DNA of 64,000 nt, taken from contig JAKZAP010000007.1 in NCBI GenBank assembly GCA_023053575.1, positions 26,003,464-26,067,463 of the forward strand, read 5' to 3'. The DNA comes from Branchinecta lynchi (taxonomy: Eukaryota > Arthropoda > Branchiopoda > Anostraca > Branchinectidae). This document shows, piece after piece, positions 11,410 through 22,868 of the stretch. A model generated the notes under the pieces. The model was not told the origin of the DNA, did no database searches, and was given only the letters and a program-made list of their open reading frames with translations. The position numbers and the translations under genes are program-made. How positions within the stretch are numbered: the first letter of the stretch is position 1; every line of letters starts with the position of its first letter.

Positions 11410-11600
11410 ACCAGCTCCGGGGGCTCTAACCAATCACCGAACAAGTCACAGCTGACGTCATAATTCAGTGACCAATCAGAATGCGTACATTCAGTGAAAA
11501 GGGACTAATCGCGCGATTTATGCCTTTGGGAACTGTACTGCACTCAAGTAGTTGACGCCACTTTAGTGAAAGTGCGCAGGCGCTGTTTGCGTGCCCCGAA
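11410..11600. promoter_or_regulatory. Possible CRE/CCAAT promoter-like cluster
   Basis: Within 190 bp there are two CCAATCA motifs, a consensus cAMP-response element (CAGCTGACGTCATAA) and a GCGCAGGCGC block similar to an NRF1 site. Such a cluster is typical of a metazoan core promoter, but no gene start can be assigned to it, so this is suggestive only. Confidence 0.25.
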
Positions 11601-13029
11601 CTATTTTCGACCCAAGGCTTCAGATGCGCGTGTTCGTAGTGGCTGCTGATTCGTTTTCGGTAGTAGAAATGGTCAACGTTTTCGTTTTGCTACCTGGCTC
11701 TTAGACACGCCTTCTGATTTGAAGATGCAAGTAATTTATTCACCGAAAGGGGACCTGCCTTATAATTGAGACGAGTTTTCGTCGCCATTTGGGTTTCGGG
11801 CTGTGTTTTTGTGTACCCCTCTGTCGGGGCAACGTCCCCTCGTGATTCACTCAGTTGGGTTGTGGCGACGTGACACCAGTGCGGATTTGGCGCCAAATTT
11901 GAAAATGCCTCCCACGTGGATATGACTGAATTTGCACAAGTGTGTGGTTGAATCTCTAAATTTTCACCCGTCTAGTAGTGTTTAAAGCAGCGACCGGAGT
12001 TGTCGCAAGTTGTAACAGTTTACTAAATGTGTGAGCCCCCACGGCCTAATGGAAGAACTATGCTTGGGTGTGTGAGTTATTACTAAATTACTAGTGTGAA
12101 TTATACACATGTTTGGAATATTCTGGTCATATTTGTTGAACTTCGTGGTACCGGCGGTTTGGATTGTTTGTTCATTTTTGCAAAGTGTCACCTTTTGTCC
12201 TGACCGATTAGTTTTATTTTCAAAATTTGACATCACCCTTCGAATATTTTGCAAAATGAACTAACCAAAGTCTGTGATTCGTAATTTTGTCTGTACATTG
12301 AAATCGCTTTTCGTTCAATTAGCGTAGCAGATTAGCAAGTGTCAGCAGCGATATCAAAGAAAATCGCCTGAAGTACGCCACTGCTTTCATTGTCTAGCGA
12401 ATACTCTTGATGACTGACTCTTCGTACCAACGAAGAATTGCCGTATGCCTGGTGAAGAACCAGAAACGTCACAATAACAAACGTTGTCGATTGGTTTACG
12501 TAGAATTTTGAGAATTCGTTAGGGTGACCCTTCTTGTTCTTAAAGCACAACTCTTACTAGAAATGATCTTTTCCCTATGAAATGAACCAGAAAAAAGATT
12601 TTCGAAAATACCATTACTTTCCGCCTGAAACTAGCGACTCTCTTGTTAGCGCTTGTTGACTATATCCAGTCTTCCCGCTCTCCGACGTGGCGGCTGGGCG
12701 CAAAACATTTGAAAACTGAATGTGCCTTGGTCAAAAAGTGGGAAAACTAAGCAAATAAAAGAATAAATAAACAGAAGATTGTCACATCCTTATGTGTAAA
12801 AAAGTTATCAGCAGACGTTGAAGATTCCGGCAAACTTTTCGTTGGGTGACGGGAAAACTCGGCAAGGCCCAAAAAGCACTGAAAATTCGTAGTTACGAAA
12901 CGAAACAATGGAGAAAGGTGGGGATTTTAGAAGCCTACGATTCAATATGGGAGCTAAGTATATTATAATAATACAAAGCAAGAGAAAAAAGGATTTCGCC
13001 TCTATAAAAGGCAGAATAAGTAAGCAGGG
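11601..13029. other. No recognised feature
   Basis: Open frames of up to 111 codons occur (for example 12,808-13,143 on the minus strand) but show no family motif, splice context or conservation within the window. I see no gene. Confidence 0.4.
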
Positions 13030-13112
13030 TCCTTTAAGTATTCTTCGAGCCCAAGCTGACTTTGAAACATATATTCTGGGATCAGACTTAGTCATACAGA
13101 GTATTTCGTTAG
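13030..13112. repeat. Fragment of the foldback family right end
   Basis: TTCTTCGAGCCCAAGCTGAC is the reverse of the family end GTCAGCTTGGGCTC..AGAAT, followed by ACTTAGTCATACAGAGTATT, which matches the palindrome-arm block at 53,262-53,282. It is a short remnant that joins two blocks found separately elsewhere. Confidence 0.45.
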
Positions 13113-13549
13113 CTCTAGCGCTCATGTTTTCGCTATCCATCAAACAAGCAAGGAGAGCTTCCGGTCATGTTTGGAGTGATGACAAGGACACTCATGAACA
13201 GAGGCACCATTTCAGTAAACCTTAGGTGGGGCCAAACATCAGTTACGGGCACCCCATCCCATTTTTTTTTACTCAGACTCAAAACTTAATTACTCTTTCG
13301 GGTAGATAATACCTTTCGAATATACTTTAAAGTAACGTCATTACTTTGCATATTGCCTTTTGGAAAGTATTTATGAGCACAAAATTGTAGCCTACCACGA
13401 TGGAAAAAGATGCCCCCCCCCCCCCCGTCCTTCCAAAATGGCGCTACTGCTCCTGAAGTGGCTCTTGTCGACACCGTTTTGCTTGGATGCGTTAGCTGTG
13501 CAGCACGTTATCGGAATTCAGAAGCTGAACTATTTGGCTTGTAACCTAA

Positions 13550-13886
13550 AGGCGTATTCTCGCCGTTCTCCGAGGACTCGACTTGAGGAGTCCTCCGAAT
13601 ATCAACACAGTCATCAAAAAGAACTCCCTTTCAGATTAGGAGGGGAATAAATTTTTGCTAGTGTTGATGCAGTGTAAAGTTAATTGAAAACAATCACAAG
13701 AAACAAAACCAAAAATAAAGTGTATCCAGACTAATTTCGTCAACTGCGTATTTTTGGGGTCGAACAAAACCCATTTTAGAAGCATTCCCCGTGTTCTTGT
13801 TGTTTTCGATCCGCAGAGTCCGCGTGGAGTGACTCCTCGCCTTTCCCTTCGATTCCGAGTCCTCGGGAAACGCCAAGAATACACCT
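13550..13886. mobile_element. Harbinger-like MITE, AGGCGTATTCTC ends, copy 1
   Basis: The left end AGGCGTATTCTCG and the right end AAGAATACACCT are inverted and flanked by TAA (13,547-13,549 and 13,887-13,889). CGAGGACTCG and CTCCACGCGGACTC-type inverted blocks lie inside. A direct copy of the central part is at 15,178-15,470. Confidence 0.7.
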
Positions 13887-13889
13887 TAA

Positions 13890-14937
13890 GTTGGTTTAGT
13901 CGAGTCGCGCTTTGTTATTGCTACTGATATCGGTTAGTCTGCTTAATTTCTAAGTGCGTTCCACTCCAGTTCTAAAAAAGCGTTTGAGGGGAAGACTCGA
14001 CTTTTTTCCTACCGGAAATACGTGTTACAAAGCTGGATTGCAAAAGCAAAATCAGTGGGTTGCCGCCTAGACAGGTCAGATTAAGCCGACAAATTCGCGG
14101 GGGCTTTCGCGACCAATAGATGAGGCGACAGTTCTCGTTTTACAGACTTATGGTTTTCGAAAACTGTGTATTTGGGTTAATAGCGGGAAAAATCAGAGGA
14201 ATAGGAACTGGCAACTTTTTTAGTTTTCCTTAAACGTATAAAATAAGCGGATGAGGTTGGGGGGGGGGGCGGATGAGTGGAACGCACCCTATATTTGCGA
14301 TGGCGTTGGTAGCACACGTCGTCGCTTCTCTGTAGTCTGTGGTGATACGTTGAATGCGAGTCGGAAAAGAATTGCCAAAGATTTTTAGATTTAGATCTTT
14401 TCGTTGTGTGAATGAGAAATGTAGAAATGCATGACGTTTCGTAAAATTCTATGATTCAACGCAATGTCAGCTTATTGTGGCTTTCAGGCCCGAATTGAGT
14501 GTGTTTCGCCCATAAGTTTGGGGTTGCGTTTGGTTGTAGAATATTACTAACGGTACAGTCAGGTTGTAGTAAGGGCGCGAAGTGAACTATTCATGTGACT
14601 TCTTTGCGTCCGTTTTCCGTTGCCTTAATGTAGAACTATTCAAATATGCAGACTAAGCAATAAGTAGATGTGGGGCCTTTCTATGGAGGTTCAGTTAGGG
14701 GTTTCCCATTTGTTGTTTTTTTACTAGTCGTTTAGAGTATGTAAGCACACTTACCCGAAACCCGACGCTACTTTTAGCATCTCCAGCTTGAGACAGGTGA
14801 TGATCCACCCGCGTAAGCTCAGCTACCGTGTTTTAACGTAGTGACCATGGAACGCAAGCTCACTCAAGTACGCAGTGTTGCCAGAAACTTAAGCCGCGTG
14901 ACAGACTAAGGTAGCGTTTTTGGGGGTGGGACTGAGT
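13890..14937. other. No recognised feature
   Basis: No supported gene or repeat, apart from a G10 run near 14,260. Confidence 0.4.
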
Positions 14938-15112
14938 TCTACAGTTTAAAAGTTTCTCCGAGTAAGGGTTAAAGCTAACTGCAGTATTTGCTACGGAAAT
15001 TTATCTTATCTCTACTGAGATAAGATTGATCCGAATTAGAGATAAGATTATCTTTTTAGAGATAAGATTAATCCCAGTAGTAAATACTGCAAGATTTTTT
15101 TTTTCACGGTGT
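14938..15112. mobile_element. Short relative of the CACTGTAAAAA MITE
   Basis: It contains TTAAAGCTAACTGCAGTATTTGCTA, inverted AGATAAGATT blocks and TAGTAAATACTGCAAG, as in 6554-6857, and ends near TTCACGGTGTAG. The left terminus is degraded. Confidence 0.55.
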
Positions 15113-15177
15113 AGTGCTAGCTCACGCTCGTCAAACCGATATGCGCAGGATGTTGCCAGAAGCTTGTCGTCAAGACT

Positions 15178-15470
15178 ATAGGCGTAGTCTCGCCATTCCC
15201 CGAGCACTCCACTTGAGGAGTCCCGCGTTTTTGTTTGTCCCGGGGACTCACTCCCCGTATTCCCACGGACGGGGAATGCTCCCAATCATCAGAAAGGACT
15301 CCCTTTCAGACTCGGAAGGGAATCAATTTTTGCTGTGGTGGAATATAAAATTAATTAAAAATAATCAGAATAAACAAAACCAAAAATAAAGTGGATCCAG
15401 ACTAATTTCCTCAACTGCATATCCTTTTTTTTCGAACAAAATCTGTTTTAGAAGCATTCTCCGCGACAAT
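15178..15470. mobile_element. Harbinger-like MITE, copy 2
   Basis: Direct-orientation relative of 13,550-13,886: GGCGTAGTCTCGCC, GGAATCAATTTTTGCT, AAAACCAAAAATAAAGTGGATCC and TTTTAGAAGCATTC occur in the same order. The right terminus is missing or degraded. Confidence 0.6.
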
Positions 15471-17084
15471 ATGTTTAAAAGAACCAGAGTTCAGGCAAGC
15501 TTTATGAGGAAATTGTAAGGATGGCCGCGTGGCAGTCGAAGGCTGGTCTTCCTTGGGTATGCGCTGAAGAAATGAGGAAACCATGGGTGCGAAGTTACCC
15601 CAGGATTTCTAACTCGCGTCGGTCCGCAGCCATCCTCATACTAAAGGTGTCAGAAGTGGCAACCCCAGTATCTGCACAACAACGAGAAGATAAGTGGAAG
15701 GCAGCCAGATGGCGGTTCGGTCATAGCGTGAAAACTAAAGACATTCTGTCTTGGTAGAATCCAAAGGGGAGGAAGAGGGAATATTATTTGATGTTATAAC
15801 AGGAATGATTATTAGCATAAATGCCACACGCGGCGGCGGGGAAGTAAGGGATCGTGTGCTTACCGTCTTGGTAAGCGAATGGAAGTCTGGAGCTGACCAC
15901 GTCTTACCCATACAGGCTTTGGTGGTAGAATGTACTTTTTGCGTATTCAGCGCTTGGGTTAAACTAACACTATTTATTACTGATTCTGTGGGCGTGTTGT
16001 CACGTAGATGTTATGAAAACCCTAAAGTCTTAAGAGTTTGCCACCCGTGAGCCAAAACCTTTACTTGATGACCGTGCAGAAATAAAGAAGTTTGTGCCGA
16101 AGTTCGAGATGTGGATTGACCTTTTAATACGCCCGGCGCAGTCCTTACGGGACATGCAACCGTCCATGATGTATCTTGTCTAGTTATCTGAAGTTCTGGA
16201 CCCCTTCAAATTGATCCTGCATTTACAAAATTAGAACGCAGCTTTTGCCTCTTTTATCTGCTCTCCTTGGCTTCAGTGCACGAAGGGGGAAATTGTCATA
16301 ATTGCCAATCCCCTCGTCGATCTCCATGGCGAAAGCAGTGATCACGATTTTACTTATTACTAAAATACATTATGAACGGTGCATGAACGCAAATATGAAA
16401 GTTTAGATCGTGAATTCCTAAATTCGATTATATTGTATTTTCCGTTCATTAGAACTCCGAGTAAAAACAGGATTGAAAATTTTTTAATGCTACACTTCTT
16501 CTTGATGAGGGTTAGTGGCTCTCGGGTGAATCGGAAAGATCTACCGCAAACTTTTGGGAGAACACGGCATTTTGGGGTTTAGTAACTCTATGGTAGGCGT
16601 GGTCATTATTATGTATAGAGTAAATACGAATCAAAATGTACAAGTGTCGTCGATTTGTACGGAGTCTGCATTGACAGATACAATAACATAGAAAATATGC
16701 CTTGTACTGAAGGCAGGTTGTACCGTGTATTGTTGGTTATAAAAACAAAGGTGGTGTTTTATATTTGTTATAAAAATTGGGCTATACCGTTGTGAACATT
16801 TGTTTTTAGCTATGCGTTGTTTTTAGCTTAGTTATAATTAGGGATTGAATAATGTTGCTGATATGAAAAATTAATAAAAGTTACTATAGCTTTCTTTGAG
16901 TTGCGGAAATAAAGGTATGGAGTAACCGATCTTGGATTTTGTTTAAAGAGTGGTAAGTAAATCAGCCAAAGTATTTGAAAGATCAGCTACCCTGAATTTT
17001 CAGATCTCCCTCCCCCCTCCCCACTCATCGGCTTTCTTTTTATGGCACTTGAGCTAATGTCTGTCTTTCTGTCCGCATTATGGT
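15471..17084. other. No recognised feature
   Basis: Several open frames of 60-100 codons (15,521-15,757; 15,751-16,050; 16,379-16,582) carry no recognisable domain and no convincing splice borders. I do not call genes here. Confidence 0.35.
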
Positions 17085-17935
17085 AGTTTGGGCACTTCCA
17101 CGTAACCTAGGACGATAGAACTTGGCAGGCGTGTCAGGGACACGACCAGATTAACTTGGAAATAATCCCTTCCCCCACCCGGCCATCGTTGGGGGAGTGA
17201 AGGGATGGGGAATCCGAAAATCAGTAACATTCATAACTTTGGAACGGATAATCGGGCGTTCATTAAACTTGACAGGAGTCGAGAACAAATGTGTTCGATG
17301 TTCAATGCCAAATTAGGACTGAATCCGACAACTGGGGGGGGGGGCTGGAGTGGGGCACCCGAAACGTCGTGAAACGCTTAGAGTCGAGGGGTCGAATGGA
17401 ACTTGGTAGAAAGAACAAGCATACACCCCAGATACATTATTGACAATAACAGAAGTGGAACGTGTTATATTGGGGGGGGGGGGGGGAGTTTCCCGGGATT
17501 CCGATGATTGCGAGTTAGGTCGCTTCCAGATATGTTAGGACCCTGAAACTTGGCAGGCATATTAGCGACCCTATCAGATTGAGGGGAATCCGGAATCTAG
17601 TGACAGTTATAACTTAGGAACGGGTGATCGTATGTGAATGAAAGTTGACAAGACTCGAAAACAATGGTCTCAGATATCTAATTTCAAGTCTGGACCGGAT
17701 CTGACAACTGGAGGGGGGGCACCATAAATTTCGTGAAACGCTTCGAGTTGAGGGATCGGAAGGGGACTTGGTTGGGAGAACAAGTGTAAACCCAAGATAT
17801 ATTGTTCACAAACTGGGCTGGATCGTGTCACAGTGGGGGGAGTTGGAGAGGGTTTCCCGGAATTCCGGTGATCGTAAGTTATGGTACTTCCAGATGTGGT
17901 AGGACCATGAAACTTGGCAGGCATATTATGGCGAG
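17085..17935. repeat. Diverged tandem pair, ~425-bp unit
   Basis: Two units (about 17,085-17,510 and 17,511-17,935) share the order GAACTTGGCAGGC, GGAATCCG, TATAACTT.GGAACGG, TCCGACAACTGG, CGTGAAACGCTT, AGAACAAG and GTTTCCCGG. A third, partial unit is at 24,915-25,285. G-runs of up to 14 sit at equivalent places. It is non-coding. Confidence 0.7.
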
Positions 17936-18059
17936 GGGCTGCTCACTGAAATTTCTGTTGTACACCAAGAGGCACGGGTGCAGACCCGGAGCAGGGACCT
18001 CTACGCATCTTGTGACACAAGTGAGAAGCATCTCGCTCTTCGTACTTACAAGAGAGCGT

Positions 18060-18352
18060 GGTTACGACGAGGAAAAGTGGTAAATTTAAACTATAGTCCA
18101 CTTCCCTGCCACCATTTCAGTGTTGTTGTTTTTTTAGCTAGGAATGACGAAACCCAGCATAAATGTATATCAGCTACTCGAATAGCATACTTCCGCTACT
18201 GCAAATTCCTCCTCTACTTGCCAATTTGGTATAAAAATCGAAAAATTATAACTAAATTTTCAGTAACTAATATAACTGTTAACTTGACGAGCTGCATAGG
18301 AATCTGTCGGTCGCCGCTTTTTCTCCGCATCACGGTCTTGTCCGTTTGTTAG
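18060..18352 (+). pseudogene. LINE ORF2 C-terminal remnant
   Basis: The frame ending at 18,352 encodes YFRYCKFLLYLPIWYKNRKI, closely matching YFKYCKILLRLPRWHRNRKV near the C-terminus of the LINE ORF2 at 26,475-27,167 (minus strand). It is thus a 5'-truncated copy of the same or a sister LINE, on the plus strand, with only the end of ORF2 and the 3' tail left. Confidence 0.6.
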
Positions 18353-18435
18353 AAGTGTAATCTGTTTGATTTCAATTTGTAAAGTTGTATCCTAATTTAA
18401 GTTGTGTTTTTTTCTTTTCTTTATGTACTCTACTA

Positions 18436-19761
18436 TATTTATTCAAACAATGTTTACAACGGATACGTCAGCTATGATTTTTCATCAGCGATATTTCGGC
18501 CCTTCTTGGCAAAGGTCCTCGTCAAGCTGTCAATCTTCTGGTTCAACTTCGGGGAAGGAAACAAACCTGTAATAAATAAATGAAGCTTCTACCGACTATA
18601 AATATCTTATTAAAGTAAATTATCTTCAAATACCACTATAATGAAAAAACTAGTCCTGAGATTTAATTTTTGACAACGACGCTGTTTTTGCTGCACGATT
18701 GGGGCGATGACAGGAAAGGGTTTTTTCTGCATTTTGATCAACTTCGTTTTTTTTATTAATAAGGGGCTGAAAACTTAAATATTATTTAAGTTTCCCTTAT
18801 GGAAAGAAAATTTAAGCCTCAGTCCCTTATTAACAACAAAACCGAAGTCGATCAAAATGCAGAAAAAAACATTTCCTGCCGTCGCCCCAATCGTGCAGCA
18901 AAAAGAGCAGCCGTGTCAAAAATTAAATCTCAGCACTAGTTTTTCCGTGCAGTGATTATTCAAAGTAATCGATTCAGGCAAGTACTCATAATAGAAACGT
19001 AGAACGAGGTCATTAATAAAATAATATTTAAGTTTTCAGCCCCTTATTAATGAAAAAACCGAAGTTGATCAAAATGCAGAAGAAACCCTTTCCTGTCATC
19101 GCCCCAATCGTGCAGCAAAAACAGCGTCGTTGTCAAAAACTAAATCTCAGGACTAGCTTTTTCATTATAGTGGTATTTGAAGATAATTTACTTTAATAAG
19201 ATATTTATAGTCGGTAGAAGCTTCAGTTATTTATTACAGATTTGTATCCTTCCCCGAAGTTCAACCAGAAGATTGACCGTCTGAGGAGGACCCTTGCCAA
19301 GAAGGGTCGTAATATCGCTGATAGTGTTGGGCGATATTCGGAATTTTCGATATATCGATATATCGATATTTTCACTTTCGATATTCGATATTTTGGGACC
19401 ATGTTTCGCAGTAGTACACGTCTCGTTTCACCAGAATTTAAGAGCAAAATCCTCGCAAAAAAGCATATTGCATCAACTCAAATTTCGAATAAATAAAAAC
19501 GGAATTACGAAGAACATATTGCTCCAGTTTTGGATGTATAAATGTAACTTATGGCGGATCGCTTACAGTAATTTTAAATAAACAAATATCGTTTTCGATA
19601 TCGATATTTACGTTTCGATATCGATATTTGGTCCGATATATCGTTATCGATATCGAATATCGCCCAACACTAATCGCTGATGAAAAATCATAGCTGACGT
19701 ATCCGTTGTAAACATTGTTTGAATAAATGTTTCAAAGTCAGCTTGGGCTCAAAGAATATTT
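18436..19761 (+). mobile_element. Foldback element with 9-bp TSD (1.3 kb)
   Basis: It starts TATTTATTCAAACAATG, ends GGCTCAAAGAATATTT, and is flanked by the exact 9-bp repeat ACTCTACTA (18,427-18,435 and 19,762-19,770). It is largely palindromic: blocks with GGCCCTTCTTGGCAA, CTTCGGGGAAGGAAACA and CTGCTGTTTTTGCTGCACGA-type sequence recur inverted on the right. The ends themselves are not simple inverted repeats. It carries a nested hAT MITE at 19,322-19,672. No transposase is seen. The 9-bp duplication resembles Mutator-like elements, which is inference. Confidence 0.8.
19322..19672. mobile_element. hAT-type MITE nested in the foldback element
   Basis: Inverted ends TAGTGTTGGGCGATATTCG and CGAATATCGCCCAACACTA are flanked by an exact 8-bp duplication ATCGCTGA (19,314-19,321 and 19,673-19,680). 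The empty site is visible in sister foldback copies as AATATCGCTGATGAAAAA. The 351-bp interior is rich in TATCGATA palindromes. hAT assignment follows from the 8-bp duplication and the terminal motif. Confidence 0.85.
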
Positions 19762-19770
19762 ACTCTACTA

Positions 19771-20307
19771 TTTCTATTTTATAGAAGTGGGTAAATAAAA
19801 ATATTTATTCATTCATTAAGTCAAACAGAGTAATCGGAATGACAAAAGTTCACCTTGTCTCTCTTCAGATCTCCAAGTAACCCTTTTTCTGTTAATTCCC
19901 CATAGTCTCATAGTATGAGTCGCTAGCATGAGTAAGACCCACGAGATAGTGGGCGCTGGCAGCTTTCAGTCTGTCATTTACCCGGGAAGCCGGTACTGAT
20001 TTTCTCTATCTAGAGATGGTGAGGAACAGGGGAATCGATGGAAACTAGTACACTTGGAAACGGGTGAACTAGGATAAGGCGAAGTGGACTGGATTAGGGC
20101 GAATCGGCAAGGATAGTAGAGACAGTTTGGACGTATTGGTTCTTCGCATATCTACATATTTATTATCACAACATTCAAAATTTGTAAATCGTTCAAAAAT
20201 CGTCACCATCCGGCTGTACTTCTGCAGGCCGTACTCCAACGTCACACTTTTGATGACCTAGTCTTCTGTAAGTAATTAAGTAATTTATTTATGACCCGCC
20301 ATTTTGA
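19771..20307. other. No recognised feature
   Basis: Unassigned sequence between the foldback element and the first GGGATCCC element. Confidence 0.4.
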
Positions 20308-21413
20308 ACAAGACCAAAGGTTTCGATGGGATCCCAAAAATTCAATATTTGGTCCAGACAATTGGGTCTTCTCTTCGCCAGACTCCTTGAACATTTTTAC
20401 TATTCAAATTCAGAAACAGATTAAGGCTAAATAGCTAATCATCTGAGAAAACCAAGTTCAGATATGGATTCAGCATGTCTGTTTACCCCTACAAGTCATA
20501 TCTGTTTTGACGAAAACTTCCTGCCACTTCTGCCAATTTCCTGGTTTCGGCCGAATTCCGAAACTACTTGTCCGGCGAAAAAAGAAAGCTCAAAGAACAA
20601 CTCAGCGTATCTTTTCTCTCCAATATTGAAAATTTAATACAAAATTTAACTTATAATAAATTTTCCGGCTCCAACCGGATTCCGGTCGAACTATATGTCC
20701 GGGTAAAAAATGATTTTCATACACGGATTCAGCATCTCTTCTTACCCCTTTCGGATATCTAATCAGCTACAAATAAAACTTTAACTTTCTCTGGTTTTGG
20801 CCGGATTCCGGGCGAACTACTTACCCGGGTAGAAAATTGTTTTCACACAAGTGTTCAGCATGTCTTCTTATCCCTAAATTGAACATCTAATCAACTCCAA
20901 ATAAAACTTTTACTTTTAACAAACTTTCCGGTTTTGGCCGGATTCCGGGCGAACTAGTTGTCCGGCGAGAAAATGGTTTTTCATCATCGTGTTCAACATG
21001 TCCTCCTACCCTTTAATCGAACATCTAATCAACTTCAAATAAAACTTTTACTTCTAACAGACTTTCCGGTTTTGGCCGGATTCCGGGCGAACTACTTTTC
21101 CGATGACAAAATGGTTTTCACAATCGTGTTCAACGTGTCTTCTTATCCCATAATCGACTATCACATTATCTGTTTAAAAACATTTAATTTGTCCCTTAAT
21201 CTAAAACCCCTCCCCTACCCCTAAATGTAGGGATAAATAGCCCATCTACAAACTTGACCTTACTCTTGACCCAAAGAATCCTCAAACCAAGTTTCATCAA
21301 AATATCTCAATCCCTTCGAGAGTTACATTGCGTACAGACGGACGGACGGACAGACGGACAACTTTTGCGATGTCATAGGTATCCCTCCACTTACGTTTTG
21401 GGATCCCAAAAAG
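20308..21413 (+). mobile_element. GGGATCCC-bounded repeat element, copy A
   Basis: It begins ACAAGACCAAAGG, then CGATGGGATCCCAAAA, and ends ACGTTTTGGGATCCCAAAAAG, so both ends carry GGGATCCC with AAAA. The interior is made of ~120-bp tandem units, each with CTTTCCGGTTTTGGCCGGAT, GAACTA.TTGTCCGG and CAGCATGTCTTCTTACCCC. Near the right end come a C-rich stretch, then (GACG)n and TTTTGCGATGTCATAG. No transposase is seen. Five other copies are in the window. Class unknown. Confidence 0.75.
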
Positions 21414-21704
21414 ACACTTAATTTTCAATCTTCGGAAATGAAGCAGTGGATAAAAATCTCACGACAATCTGCTTTTATAAACACCAACACAACCATAAAG
21501 CAACGAGACTCTCCATTCCTGCCGGGGGACCATTTTCTTTTCGAGTGTAAATCGCAAAAGACTTGTCAGTTCCATTACGTATTACGGAAGTCATAGAACT
21601 GAGAAAATCCCACTTCCATCCTCTGACCCAGCCTGGCAAGTGCCATATGAGCTTCCAGCTCCTGTTAAAATAAAATGTGTATGACCACGCGACACTTACG
21701 TATA
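21414..21704. other. Spacer between two GGGATCCC elements
   Basis: Unique sequence with no supported gene. A 79-codon minus-strand open frame covers most of it, but nothing in it is recognisable. Confidence 0.4.
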
Positions 21705-22792
21705 ACAAGACCAAAGGTGTCGATCGGATCCCAAAAATCTAAGATTTGATCCAGACAATTCGGTCTTGTCTTCGCCAGGCTAATCATCAGAGAAAACCGA
21801 GTTCATATATTTTATCTACCTATCTATACCTCTATAAGCCATATCTATTTTGACGATATTGACCGAAACTTCCTGCTTTACTACTGCCAAATTTGCGGTT
21901 TCGCCCGAATTCCGAGCGAACTACTAGTCCAGCAAAAAAAGAAAAATTCAGAAACGAAGCCGGCGTATCTCCTTATCCCTATAAAGAAATCTTATCAACT
22001 TTAAACAAAATTTTGACTTAAAAAATATGCGGGTACAACCGGATTCCGGATTGTCCGGGTAAAAAATGATCATTATATACAGACTCAGCGTCTCTTCTTA
22101 CCCCTAAATATATCATCTAATTAACTTCAGATAAAGCTTTTACTTTTAACATATTTTCCGGTTATGGCCGGATTCCGGACGAACTGCTTGTCCGGCGACA
22201 AAATGATGTTCACCATCATGATCAGCATGTCTTCTTACCCCTAAATCAAACATTTAATCAACTTCAAATGAAACTTTTACTTTTAACCAACTTTCCGGTT
22301 TTTGCAAGATTCCAGACGAACTACTCGTCCAGCGAGAAAATGGTTTTCACCATCGTTCTCAGCATGTCTTCTTACCCCTAAATCCAACATTTAATCAACT
22401 TCAAATCAAACTTTTAATTTTAACAAACTTTCCGGTTTTTTGCCGGATTCCGGACGAACTACTTGTCCGGAGAGAAAATGATTGTCACCACCGTGTTCAG
22501 CATGTCTTCTTACCTCATAATCGAATATCACATTAGCTGTTTAAAAATATTTTGTTTGTCCCTTAAACTGAACCCCCTCCCCCACCCCCAAATATAGAGC
22601 TACAGAGCCCATCAACGAACTCGACCTTACCCTTGACCCAAACAATCCTCATACCAAGTTTCATCAAAATATCTCATTCCCTTCGAGAGTTATCGTGCTT
22701 ACAGACGGACGGACGGACGGACAGACGGACGGACGGACAACTTTTGCGATGTCATAGGTATCCCTTCACTTACGTTTTGGGATCCCAAAAAG
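21705..22792 (+). mobile_element. GGGATCCC-bounded repeat element, copy B
   Basis: Same architecture as copy A, with four to five internal ~120-bp units and a longer (GACG)n tract (near 22,702-22,738). It is closest to copy C: the leading 700 bp are nearly the same, so B and C probably arose by local duplication. Confidence 0.75.
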
Positions 22793-22868
22793 AACACGAT
22801 GGGCCGACGAGTCGACCGACACCCGACAAAGCATACAAAACTGTATCACTCTGTATTTCTTATGTATA

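Noticed and set aside
12808..13225. Overlapping open frames of 105-111 codons in both strands
   Set aside because: No domain, no splice context; part of the plus-strand frame reads a known repeat remnant.
15521..16050. Two adjoining open frames of 78 and 99 codons
   Set aside because: No recognisable family, no splice sites and no repeat-derived conservation; too weak to call.
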